Source of the DNA: Paulinella micropora
Lineage: Eukaryota > Cercozoa > Imbricatea > Euglyphida
DNA length: 41,614 nt
Assembly (NCBI GenBank): GCA_009731375.1
Contig: BJOX01000177.1
Span: 518,117-559,730 of the forward strand
Direction: 5' to 3'
In this document: positions 7,969 to 17,450 of the stretch, one piece after another
Layout of the letters: each line of letters begins with the position of its first letter
How positions within the stretch are numbered: the first letter of the stretch is position 1
The notes under the pieces: generated by a model
What the model was told of the DNA's origin: nothing
What the model saw: only the letters and a program-made list of their open reading frames with translations
Database searches by the model: none
Translations under genes and position numbers: made by a program

Positions 7969-10900
7969 GGGGAAGAAGAGAGGAAGGAGAAGACTGTGAA
8001 GTTTAACCCTAAAGTCACAGTGCTTTCTAATGCTGTTGTGCAGACTGGGCCAACGCTTCCTCTATGTGAAAACAAAGATGTGGGTACACAGAGACTGCAG
8101 CCCCAAGGTAGTCTCATACCCGTTCATACAGCACGGTTACCAATGATAACTGATGCAAATAGGAAGGCGAGACTTGCGATGGAGGCGAGGAGGCCAATGG
8201 CAGACGTATCGCCTCGGCCAAGCAAACAACCACGAACAGACTCAATGTCTACGGTCGCGGCGGGTGGCGAGCAAAAAGACAATGTGTGTACTCAAGTACC
8301 ACAAGACAATGTCGCTCAAATAGTAAACGCACCAGTACCGCAGAATAATAAAAATGTTAATGAGGTGAAGCAGGAGGAGAAGAAGGAGGAGTTGAAAAAC
8401 TTAGAGACAAGACTCCAAAATTTGGAACGTAAAGTTCTTGTTCTCGCAGCCAATATACACAGGCCCGATGCTCTGTGTTATACGGAACTTTATTGTGAAA
8501 CATTGAAGACAATATTAAAAGTTGGTAATGATACGATGGCGAATATTAATATTGTCGGCCGGAAGTTTTTTAATCGATACCGGGACTGGGTGGACGGAAA
8601 TATGAAAAAGTCAACGGGCACTCTCAAAGGAGTGAGCAGCCGGACGGATATCACGGGAATCATCACACTGACCTTTAAATTGAAATCCGCACGAGTATAC
8701 CGTATGGACCTCTATGTCGTCCCCGGTTACCACGGGTCAATATTACTATCGTATGACCAATTGGCTACGATGGGGGCTGTGATTGATTGCGCCGCACGGC
8801 GAGTGATATATGGAGTAAAAAGAGGAGAAGAGAACGATATTGATCCCTTCAACGCTACTGACTCTTATGAGGCTTATGAGCTGAGTCTAGCGACGGATCA
8901 CAAAAAGATGGCCATCGCACATGAGGCACTTGAGGTGTACGTTCACCCCCATGTCGTAAGACCGGATGAACTGTCCTGGACCGACAATTGGGAATCCCAA
9001 GTGTGCACTGTCACAGTTCCGACATGCCATTGGGACAAAAAGTCTATTGATGACTTAATCGAGAAGCGAAAGGAGGAGATTATATGTGTCGCACAAAGAA
9101 GCCCGTCGTTGGCGAGATTCGCGGAAGGAGTAGGAACAGATGTCCATATTACTAACGGATACTGTTTCCATGCGAAAGTAGGAGAAGAAAAAAGGGAGGC
9201 GTTTGTACCAAGGAGAACGGGGCGAATCCCGGATACTCCACCAGAAACTATTAAAAGTTTTATTACTGATTTCTGGGGTGACGAGCCCACGTGGCCGCGT
9301 TCACTGTCTGAAGTGAAGAAATGCTTACGGACTTTATTCGAAAATAATAAGCCGTATACTATTATCCTGCCATATAATGAGAAGGCGATATGGGCGCAGG
9401 AAATAAGGGACCGGCTTATTGATCATCCTATACCGGTACCCTCTCGCAAGCAACAGCTAGTGGTGGCTTGTCGTATGGGAACTCGTGAGCAGAGCAGTGC
9501 ATACAAGCGGAAGCTCAGAGACCTCGACAAGTTGAAATTGATACCGCAAGCATTCACATGCTTTGATGGTTTTTACACCCGTAAAGCTCCTTTGCAATAC
9601 GCGAGACTCATTGACATGCTGGTGGAGCTCGGTAAAGATGATGAGCCGGACACGGTCACGTATGAAAAGACGGGCCTAGATGATGTCTCGGAAGAGGACT
9701 TAGGCTTGGAGGAGGACAGAGAACCCCTCAAGCAGCATAAGCAGATGTCTGATGAAGATTTTCAAGAGGCGGCGCGGAAAATATTGGAAGAAGGAGTAGG
9801 CACGGAGAAGGAGAAGGAGCTTTTAAAAGCCAAATTAGAGGCGAACAAGGAAATTTTTGACCCTCCACATGCAGGTGGTGTCAAGCCTGAAGATTTCACT
9901 GCGGTTATTTACAAAATACCGGGTGCGGAGCCGTCACCGGCACCACGAAGGGCGAATTTGAGTATACATGAGGCGAAGATAGCGGAGGAGCTAGCAAGAC
10001 AGCTGCTCAATGAGGACTTTATTGAGAGATCAACATCCTCAATAGTCTCACAACCGAGAATAGTGCCGAAGCCAGGAGGAGAATGGCGCCTGACAGTTAA
10101 CTATGCTCGTGTTAACAAGGTGCTGGAGGAAGAGAGAAATCCTCTCCCGACATTAGAAGAAGGAAGGAGAGTACTGCGGAATGCAAAATTCTATTCGGTC
10201 ATTGACCTTAAGAATGGCTTCTGGCAGATACCACTGGAGGAAAAGTCCAGATGGCTGACGGCGTTTGTGGTGGGTATGGAAATATACCAATGGAAAGTGC
10301 TTCCGATGGGCCTCAAGCAAGCCCCAGGACTTTTCCAGAAGGCGATGCAGAAGATGTTGAGCAGTCAGTACGATGATTTGTCTGACGGTGGCTTTATGAG
10401 AAGGCGGGGACAGAAGGCGGGAGAATATGCATTTTGCTATATCGATGACATTATCGTATACTCTAACACAATGGAGGAGCATATCGATCATTTGTCCGAT
10501 ATATTCAGGCGCATCGGAGCTTTTGGCCTGAAGTGCAATCTAAAGAAGTGTCAACTTGCCAAGACGAGTGTGACATACTTAGGGTACGAGATCTCCCATA
10601 ATCGAGTCTCGATATCCAAAGAGAAGAGGGAGGAGATTATGAATCGACCGATACCGAAGAACCGCACTGAATTGCACTCATTCCTTGCGATGGCGCAATA
10701 CTATAGCCAGTTTATACCCGATTGGGGTGCAACACGGGCTAAAGTGGAGAAAATGATAGATTTTGGAGACTTTGAGAAGTGGGACGAAGAGGCTTTGCAA
10801 GCGTTTCATGCGCTCAAAGATCTCATTTACAAAGACCCGAAAGACGGAGGACTGGTGTTAACGATGCCCGACTTTACGAAACAATTCGTAGTCGATACAG

Positions 10901-13776
10901 ACGCATCTAAGTTTGCGATTGGGGCTGTATTACAACAAGAGGATGAGGAGAAGAAATTACGCCCAATCATGTTTATTAGTAGGAAGTTGTGTGCGGCGGA
11001 GAGAAACTATTGCACAAGGCAAAGAGAGGCGTTGGCGGTAGTATGGGCCCTCAAGAGGCTCAGAGAGTATTTGTGGGGAGGACCTCAATTTACTGTCAGA
11101 ACTGATCATCATAACCTGTTATGGTTGATGAATCATGAACAGACGGGACGGCTGGCGCGGTGGCAAGCGTTCTTGTCTTGTTTCGATTTTACAATGGTCC
11201 ATCTACCGGGAAAGCGAAATGTGGTCGCTGATAGCCTCTCTAGGCTAGAGTTTAACTCAGAAGTATCGGCGTTGGTGTCCACGGTGGAGATGGAAGACTT
11301 GTCCACTGACAAGGTGTATGAGGTCAGCCACATTGAGGCGATGGAGATGGCGAGTGGAGTCCGATATGACCGCACAGGTCTACGGTACAGTCCACAAGGC
11401 CCGGATCACGGGATATGTTGTGAGCTACATACCCAGGAGGACGCTGAGTGGTCCTATGAGGTATATGAGAATGCGAAGGCGAACATAAGAGAGGAAGAGG
11501 AGACGCAGGAAGTTTATGCGGAGCCTCCTCAAGAGCGGAGAAGTGACCTAGACGATGACCCGGAAAGAATCGGGGTACGGCTAGAAGATGGTACTATCCA
11601 TATAGCCTCGCCTACCGCATGGAGGCAACAACAGGCTCAAGATCCGGAGTTTAAAGAACTGATACAGTTATATCAGAACCCGGATGAGCTACGGATGACG
11701 AAAGCGATCAAAGATCAGATGAAGGAGATGGGATGGAGAGATGGTCTACTGTGGTACAAGGGCCTTCACGGTCGCTATGCGTCACAGCCGGACAAATGGA
11801 CCCTTTGGGTACCGGAGAGTCTGAGACGATTTATATTTGTCGCAGCCCACAATTGCCCACTTTTGGCGCATCCGGGTCGACAACGAACTCATATGTTCGT
11901 AGCGAGGCGATTCTGGTGGAAGAAGATGAAGGAGGAGATAGATCAGGCGGTGGATGCATGCATCCCGTGCAAGATAAACAAAACACCACTGAAGGCAAAT
12001 TTCGGCCTGATTGGCGAATTTCCTCTTCATGCGGGGATGTTTGAGTTTATACACATTGATCATGTGGGACCTTTCCCAGAATCGAAGGATGGTTACAAAT
12101 ACCTCCTTACGGCTATTGACAGAGCCACCAACTATGTGTGGATCATCCCTGTCAAAGACGTTACCGGCAAGACGACGGCCGAGGCGCTGATCGATAGGAT
12201 CATCTCACAGATCGGAGTACCAAGAAAGATATGTTCTGATCGAGGCTCGGACTTTAATAACGAGGTCATCGACAAACTATCTAAGTATTACGGGATGAAA
12301 TGGCAATATGTTACTGCCTATAACCCGCGAGCAAATGGGAAAATCGAGCGGGTACACAGACCCCTCAAAGCCTCGCTAAAGATGTATTGCACGAAGAAGG
12401 AGAATCAAAGAGCATGGGTCGAGGCAGCACCATCATTTGCGTTTGCAATGAACTGTCTACCCTCTACGGCGTTAGGAGGCTCGAAGAGCTCAATCTCGCC
12501 ATATCAGTTAGTATATGGGCGTGAGCCTGATATCCCGACTTCGCTCCTTCACCCAAAAGACACTTGGGCGGATGCGGATGAGTTGTTTGGGATGAGACTT
12601 AGAGTGAAGATGGAGGCGGAACAAATAGTCAGGGCGCATAGAGAGGCGGAGCGCCGAAAGACTGATGCTGAAGGGGTGCGACAAGCGCACTTGGATCAGA
12701 TCAAGTTCCAGGTCGGGGATATTGTACTATTGTACCATCCTCAAGTCCCGAAGGGAGTCAGCTCTAAGCTGTTCACTCACTGGAAAGGACCTTATCAGAT
12801 TATGGAACAGACGGGACCTCTGAATTACAAGATCAGGGGTAGAGGGAAGGTGCAAATTGTGAATGTAAGAAGGCTGATTAAGTATGATCCCTTCTTACTG
12901 GAAGATGAATCCGTTGAGGAGGCGTTAAAACGGATGAAGGATGATTTCAAAGAGGTGCCGCCCATCCACAAGGAGGCTGGCATAGACCAAGACGATGCTT
13001 ATCGGGCACCGATAGCTGAGAAGGAGGAGAGTGAGGTGGACAGCAAGGAGAAGACTGACCGCATAAGCGCGGTGGGGACTCAGTCCAAGTCTCCGCGAGA
13101 GCATAGCGGAAAGAAGGAGAAGATCACAGAGGCGCAGCTAAGGAGAGCGCGGAATGATCTTATCAACGACCAACCGAGGAAGGCGATGAGGTCGATGAGA
13201 TCAAAGGACGTCCACCAGGAGGAGGAGGGGACGGACACTGACCCAAACGCGGGCAACGTTGAGATTGTCCATGAGCGATGGAAGGAAGGCGATGCGATAG
13301 CAACCATCGCATGGGTGAAAAATGTTTTCTATCTGATGAGACCAGCGGAACAACATGTCGCTGATGACACTCTCTCAGACTTATACTTGATGCGGGTCGT
13401 GGCGGTCCCACGACAGATGCGTGTCACACGGACACTCAAAATATCATCAGCCGCAAAGATAGTACAACCGATACTCCAGTTCTGGAGAAGTATGGACCCG
13501 GTTGAGGTTCCAAAGGCAAGACATTATCTGCCAGTATATAAAGACGCAAAAAGTCTCGAGACATGGGATGATACAATTACTCCCAGAGACAAGGATTACA
13601 CTGCGTGGACCATTCAGACACTGCCAAGAGGAGTGCTTGATGTCCCTTTTGAATTATCGTTGGGCGGAATCCCTAATAAGATCTGGGACATTCTCGAACA
13701 GTCAAAGTTCGATCTGACTTTTGTTGGTGGTCCTCCACCAGGCAAAGAAATCCGCGCCAGACGACGAAGGCAGTGA
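7963..13776 (+). CDS. pol: E1 Pol polyprotein (protease, RT, RNase H, integrase)
   Basis: Open from the codon after the Gag TGA. Residue numbers here count from the GTG at 7996, giving 1926 aa; that GTG need not be a start. A protease-like fold at about 170-290 has D179-T180-M181 where D-T/S-G is expected, and a downstream strand with ILLSYDQL. About 290 residues of unknown role follow. RT spans about 640-850, with D737 and the YIDD box at 815-818. RNase H has D967/D969 and TDHH from 1036. A tether leads to integrase, with H1285-H1292-C1322-C1325 and D1355, D1415, E1451 (D-x35-E). A GPY/F module lies around 1596-1600. About 285 C-terminal residues are unassigned and contain no chromodomain I can recognise. 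No internal stop or frameshift is seen. Confidence 0.92.
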   Translation: MEGEEERKEKTVKFNPKVTVLSNAVVQTGPTLPLCENKDVGTQRLQPQGSLIPVHTARLPMITDANRKARLAMEARRPMADVSPRPSKQPRTDSMSTVAAGGEQKDNVCTQVPQDNVAQIVNAPVPQNNKNVNEVKQEEKKEELKNLETRLQNLERKVLVLAANIHRPDALCYTELYCETLKTILKVGNDTMANINIVGRKFFNRYRDWVDGNMKKSTGTLKGVSSRTDITGIITLTFKLKSARVYRMDLYVVPGYHGSILLSYDQLATMGAVIDCAARRVIYGVKRGEENDIDPFNATDSYEAYELSLATDHKKMAIAHEALEVYVHPHVVRPDELSWTDNWESQVCTVTVPTCHWDKKSIDDLIEKRKEEIICVAQRSPSLARFAEGVGTDVHITNGYCFHAKVGEEKREAFVPRRTGRIPDTPPETIKSFITDFWGDEPTWPRSLSEVKKCLRTLFENNKPYTIILPYNEKAIWAQEIRDRLIDHPIPVPSRKQQLVVACRMGTREQSSAYKRKLRDLDKLKLIPQAFTCFDGFYTRKAPLQYARLIDMLVELGKDDEPDTVTYEKTGLDDVSEEDLGLEEDREPLKQHKQMSDEDFQEAARKILEEGVGTEKEKELLKAKLEANKEIFDPPHAGGVKPEDFTAVIYKIPGAEPSPAPRRANLSIHEAKIAEELARQLLNEDFIERSTSSIVSQPRIVPKPGGEWRLTVNYARVNKVLEEERNPLPTLEEGRRVLRNAKFYSVIDLKNGFWQIPLEEKSRWLTAFVVGMEIYQWKVLPMGLKQAPGLFQKAMQKMLSSQYDDLSDGGFMRRRGQKAGEYAFCYIDDIIVYSNTMEEHIDHLSDIFRRIGAFGLKCNLKKCQLAKTSVTYLGYEISHNRVSISKEKREEIMNRPIPKNRTELHSFLAMAQYYSQFIPDWGATRAKVEKMIDFGDFEKWDEEALQAFHALKDLIYKDPKDGGLVLTMPDFTKQFVVDTDASKFAIGAVLQQEDEEKKLRPIMFISRKLCAAERNYCTRQREALAVVWALKRLREYLWGGPQFTVRTDHHNLLWLMNHEQTGRLARWQAFLSCFDFTMVHLPGKRNVVADSLSRLEFNSEVSALVSTVEMEDLSTDKVYEVSHIEAMEMASGVRYDRTGLRYSPQGPDHGICCELHTQEDAEWSYEVYENAKANIREEEETQEVYAEPPQERRSDLDDDPERIGVRLEDGTIHIASPTAWRQQQAQDPEFKELIQLYQNPDELRMTKAIKDQMKEMGWRDGLLWYKGLHGRYASQPDKWTLWVPESLRRFIFVAAHNCPLLAHPGRQRTHMFVARRFWWKKMKEEIDQAVDACIPCKINKTPLKANFGLIGEFPLHAGMFEFIHIDHVGPFPESKDGYKYLLTAIDRATNYVWIIPVKDVTGKTTAEALIDRIISQIGVPRKICSDRGSDFNNEVIDKLSKYYGMKWQYVTAYNPRANGKIERVHRPLKASLKMYCTKKENQRAWVEAAPSFAFAMNCLPSTALGGSKSSISPYQLVYGREPDIPTSLLHPKDTWADADELFGMRLRVKMEAEQIVRAHREAERRKTDAEGVRQAHLDQIKFQVGDIVLLYHPQVPKGVSSKLFTHWKGPYQIMEQTGPLNYKIRGRGKVQIVNVRRLIKYDPFLLEDESVEEALKRMKDDFKEVPPIHKEAGIDQDDAYRAPIAEKEESEVDSKEKTDRISAVGTQSKSPREHSGKKEKITEAQLRRARNDLINDQPRKAMRSMRSKDVHQEEEGTDTDPNAGNVEIVHERWKEGDAIATIAWVKNVFYLMRPAEQHVADDTLSDLYLMRVVAVPRQMRVTRTLKISSAAKIVQPILQFWRSMDPVEVPKARHYLPVYKDAKSLETWDDTITPRDKDYTAWTIQTLPRGVLDVPFELSLGGIPNKIWDILEQSKFDLTFVGGPPPGKEIRARRRRQ

Positions 13777-14266
13777 CAAAGAAACTATTTTTCTTTATGC
13801 GTCTCAAATAAACTGATTGATTGCCCACGGCGTATCATGATTTGATCATGCATCATCAGTTATCAATATGAATATTAAAAAGACTCAGTGATATAACTTG
13901 GCATTCGATCGCAACATACGAGTGCGAAAGGTCGATCGACGATGATACTACACCGTATACGGGGATCGCTAGTGTATTGAGCGATGGTGTTCCCGGGTAT
14001 GACCCTTTCCAAGTCCTGGGATGATGTTCTCGAAAATGAAATGTTCTCTGAAACTTTCATTAAATTATTTTTTACGATAGATTATATACTGTCGTACCTG
14101 AGCACGGTCAATCTCTACTTGTGTCGGTATATCGCAGGGTCGGGTACATACACCTCGACTTCGGATATAGCTATTAGGACTGGCCCCCTAATACTATATC
14201 ATAGGATATCCGCCTTATACAAGGGTATGTCATTAAAAAAGACAATGTACTTACGATCTCCCTGTG

Positions 14267-14298
<32 letters not shown>

Positions 14299-14611
14299 GA
14301 AGAAGAAGAAGGAGATCAAAGGGGGAATCGTACTACAGCACCACGTTGCTTGTATTTTTTTTATTAATTGTACGTTTGTTCTTGACATACTGCCGAAAAA
14401 AAAAAGGAAAAAAAAAAGAGAAATTGAGGGGAAGGAGTTCAAAATTTACCAGAAAGGCTAGAGAATCCGCTTTGACGTGCCGTATGAGGATATATTTATC
14501 TTCTTTTAGCGTCTATCCGTGGGTCGATGCGCTGTGTGGCATGACTCCATAGCGCATACTATTTGCAGAAAGAAATCAGAAGGTGTATGACGAAAATGCT
14601 ATTTCCGTCAT
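13777..14611 (+). other. E1 3' untranslated region
   Basis: About 835 bp between the pol stop and the polypurine tract, with an (AAT)n/(GAT)n/(AAG)n run at about 14264-14310 and an A-rich run at 14397-14420. A 95-codon open frame at 13984-14271 is broken in E2 by an extra T in a T run, so I treat it as noncoding. Confidence 0.6.
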
Positions 14612-14629
14612 AAAATCGGGAGGGGGTAC
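14612..14629 (+). promoter_or_regulatory. E1 polypurine tract
   Basis: The purine-rich stretch aaaatcgggagggggtac directly abuts the 3' LTR, as needed for plus-strand priming. The same tract lies beside the E2 3' LTR. Confidence 0.8.
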
Positions 14630-14867
14630 TGTAGGCATCACCCCCCGGATAGCCGGTAAAAAATACCTTTTCCTGGTGACAGGTGCACCAGCTTGTTTTT
14701 CAGTATTATTTGTCCGGATTGGACCTGATGCCATTTTATTCCTGGTCTGTTGCCGTTTTCCTTTTTCGGCTTCACTGAGCTAATACAACGAGACATCATT
14801 CTCATTCTTGAGGACTGTGTTTGGTTGTATTACCGACTTTTTACGAGCTATCGTTGGGGGCATTACA
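14630..14867 (+). repeat. E1 3' LTR (238 bp)
   Basis: TGTAGG...TTACA, matching the 5' LTR with 6 substitutions. It shares G in acaacgagac and T in gtttggttg with the E2 3' LTR. Confidence 0.96.
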
Positions 14868-14871
14868 CTGC
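14868..14871. repeat. E1 target-site duplication, right copy (ctgc)
   Basis: Direct repeat of 4241-4244 at the outer edge of the 3' LTR. Confidence 0.8.
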
Positions 14872-15030
14872 AGGCATAAAAAGCGACCAAGGACTTACAG
14901 TGATACTCTAATCGTGGCGTAGCTTTTTCTAGGGACGATGGCGGGCCAAGTGGGAAAAGCGCTGGGCTGTGGCGGGTGAAGCCGGTACGATGGGTAAAAC
15001 CCACTAGGCCACTTGCGAGTGTTGAGGTGG

Positions 15031-16587
15031 CTATTCCTTCGATGTAGCTTGTTTACCTTTCTGGAAGACATGAAGCGGGAAGGATTCGCCGGTGATGAGA
15101 GGGCCTTTGAGACGCTTAAGAACGCTGGCGGGAAGTCGGTCTTTGTCTTTGTTGGTCTTATGAGAGCGCCACTCGATGTGTCGATGAACGACTTGATCGT
15201 TTGTTGTGTCGAAGAGAAGGGGCTTCCAGTGGGCCAAGGGATTACCCCAGCGTTGGATAGTTGTTTGGTCCTTTGTGTCTTCGTAGATGGGACGGAAGAG
15301 AGGGTTCTTGTCTGAGGTCGTACCGAGCTGGTGAACTACGAGGTCGTTTTCCTCGTTCTCTGGGTCCTCGTCTAAAACGATGCCAAGTTTAACCTGATCG
15401 CGGTCGATGAATGCTACGACTTCGCCGATGGTGTAGTTGACTGAGTCGTCGTCGTGATCGTCTACTGCGACCGTGTTGAGCGGGGCGAGGCCGTCAGTGG
15501 GTGCAGTATACGGAGCGAGGTGTGAGCGGTCGATGCGTTTCAATACATTGTTGGTCTTGAGATGGCGCAGCTTGAAGCAGTTTGAGCTGATATGCTCAAC
15601 GATGGTGTAGGGGCCGTCGAACTGAAGAACGGAGGAGGCTGGAATTCCTTGCTTGGAAGGTTTGGGGCGGTAGACGGAGACTGTGTCGTTTACTTTCCAT
15701 TCCTTGACAGCCTTGCGGCGGCCTTTGTTCTTTTGAGCGACGGACCGGGCGCGGGTAACGGTGGTGTACGCGCTGACATAAGTTGTGACAGCGGTGCGGG
15801 CGCTGTTCAACAGTGCGATCTGTTCGGCCGACTGTATTGACAGTGTCGGTGATGCGTCGAGGGCGGCGCTGGAAGCGGTAGCGCGGGCATTAACAATCTC
15901 CGGCGAGTCGAAGAAGTCCAACGTGCAGCGGGGCTTGCGGGCGAGCATTCCTTCAAAGGCAGTGCCGCTTGATGTAGAAACGTATGTGTTCTGAGCGAAG
16001 GAGAGAGAAGGGATGATGCTGGGCCAATGGGTCTTTTCTGCCTTAGGGAGAGACTGGATAGCCGTGCGGATTGCTTTGTGGCGGCATTCAACGTAGCCGA
16101 GTTGATGATGCGAGTAGGGCGCGGTGGTGAGCCATTCGAGGCCGGCTACGCTGCAAAATCGTTTGGCCAACGTGCCAACGAAAGAGCTATGATAATCGGA
16201 AAAGATGGATTCCGGAAAACCAAAGATGTAGGCCCATCGATTGAGGATGAATTCTACTGTTTCTTCCGCGGATGTGGAGACGCATGGGATAAATTGGAGG
16301 AATCCCGAGAAAAGATCGACGATGGTCAGTATGTACTGAAAGGTGACGCCGGGGATGCCGATGTGAATGTGGTCGAGGCCGATGCCCTGTCTTTGATGCG
16401 TCCATGTGAGCGATGAATATCGGCCGTGGTTAAGGGTCAGGCGAGCGTGGACTAGTTGGCAAAAATGGCAGTCACGGAGGGCGGCGAGGACGTCATTATG
16501 CATGATATCCGTACCGTCTGTGCGGAACCAAATGTAGCGCTCCTTGATAAAGGGGACGAGTGTCGGCGCTTTGGTGTGGTTCTGCAT
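15031..16587 (-). CDS. pol: M integrase, 518 aa
   Basis: Catalyses insertion of element DNA. Zinc-binding Cys pair C40-x2-C43 (CHFC) with His upstream. Catalytic core D72 (GLDHIHIG), D131 (FSDYHSSF) and E167 (GYVECRHK), with exactly 35 residues between the last two. The usual SDRG context is changed to SDYH. A GPY/F-like module follows (FDGPYTIVEH, about residue 325) with a C-terminal extension and no chromodomain. The upstream linker lies in another frame (16452-17450) and overlaps this one, so in the intact protein the two were joined. The codon used as start here (16587) lies inside the zinc region and is not a natural start. Confidence 0.85.
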   Translation of the reverse strand: MQNHTKAPTLVPFIKERYIWFRTDGTDIMHNDVLAALRDCHFCQLVHARLTLNHGRYSSLTWTHQRQGIGLDHIHIGIPGVTFQYILTIVDLFSGFLQFIPCVSTSAEETVEFILNRWAYIFGFPESIFSDYHSSFVGTLAKRFCSVAGLEWLTTAPYSHHQLGYVECRHKAIRTAIQSLPKAEKTHWPSIIPSLSFAQNTYVSTSSGTAFEGMLARKPRCTLDFFDSPEIVNARATASSAALDASPTLSIQSAEQIALLNSARTAVTTYVSAYTTVTRARSVAQKNKGRRKAVKEWKVNDTVSVYRPKPSKQGIPASSVLQFDGPYTIVEHISSNCFKLRHLKTNNVLKRIDRSHLAPYTAPTDGLAPLNTVAVDDHDDDSVNYTIGEVVAFIDRDQVKLGIVLDEDPENEENDLVVHQLGTTSDKNPLFRPIYEDTKDQTTIQRWGNPLAHWKPLLFDTTNDQVVHRHIEWRSHKTNKDKDRLPASVLKRLKGPLITGESFPLHVFQKGKQATSKE

Positions 16588-17450
16588 GAGGTGGGCATAA
16601 TTGATGAGGGACGGCGTAACTCTTCTGGGACATAAACCTTGACTGAAGATTGATCGGGGTCAACGGTGACTGCGATGCCTTGTCGGAGGATCAGTTCGGC
16701 TGAGCCGGCGGAGACAGAGATGACATCTTCGGTCCAGAGAGGGGCCGTGAAGCTGTCCTGTCGTTGTGCGTTGATGATTTCCTGGCATGTAACGCGCTGT
16801 GCATGCGATGTAGCAACGAGAGGATAGATGTAGTGTTGCTCCATTCCAAGTCCATGTACGAGCCAGACGAGGTTGTCGTCAATGAATAACATCTTGCGGC
16901 ATTTCTCGACGATCGTCTGTGGAAGAGTTTCATCGGGGACGCAATGAACCAAGTCTTGAGGCATGAGCAGTGCGAAGGGCTTGCGGAGAGCAAACATATC
17001 GCGGGCAACCATCGGGGAGCGTTCAGCAGAGGGAATGACAATGGCCAAGTCCCATGGGGCTTGAATGCTACGTAGAGTGGGGCCGCCGCGGAGGATCCGG
17101 CAAGATAGGGACTTGAGACGGGTATCCAGGGCCGCGTGTGTGCCTTCAACTGCTAACCAAAGGGTAGAGCCTGTTCGGGGTGCCGGAATGGTGGATAAGA
17201 GCTGGAGAGTCGCCTCGGCTTCGCCAATCAAGGTGGGCTGGCCGGGGGCGATGCAAGGGACACGTGAGAGACCGTCGGGGAGTTGGTTTTGTTTACCTGG
17301 TAGGCCAAGGTTTTGAATCGAATCGTCTGAAGGTGCTCCAAAACCCAGTTGACGACCATGGGGCTGCGAGCGTGCCATAGCCACAAAAGGGGACGGTGAT
17401 CTGTGACGATGGTAAGTTCGCGATCGCTGGCATCGATGTAGTAGCGGCAC
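16452..17450 (-). pseudogene. pol: M RNase H end and RNase H-integrase linker, frame-shifted
   Basis: The first part is out of frame. From about 17310 it reads PGKQNQLPDGLSRV, which matches the conserved end of Ty3/gypsy RNase H (GK.N..AD.LSR). A linker of about 220 residues leads towards integrase. The preceding RNase H residues lie in the frame of 17228-18928, so a frame break falls at about 17300. The integrase then continues in a third frame from about 16590. Confidence 0.7.

Larger units (their letters stand above)
4245..14867 (+). mobile_element. E1: complete Ty3/gypsy LTR retrotransposon, 10.6 kb
   Basis: All parts of a full-length element are present in order: 5' LTR, primer-binding-site candidate, leader, gag, TGA, pol (protease, RT, RNase H, integrase), 3' untranslated region of about 850 bp, polypurine tract and 3' LTR, flanked by a 4-bp target duplication. 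The order RT-RNase H-integrase places it in Ty3/gypsy rather than Ty1/copia. Both reading frames are open from end to end, so E1 could be autonomous. The two LTRs differ at 6 of 238 positions by eye, so insertion was not very recent. E1 appears nested in element M. E2 at 30408-41031 is an almost identical copy in the opposite direction. Confidence 0.95.

Noticed and set aside
13984-14271. 95-codon frame in the E1 3' untranslated region as an accessory (env-like) gene
   Set aside because: Broken in E2 by a T-run length change and lacks signal peptide or recognised motif; more likely untranslated.
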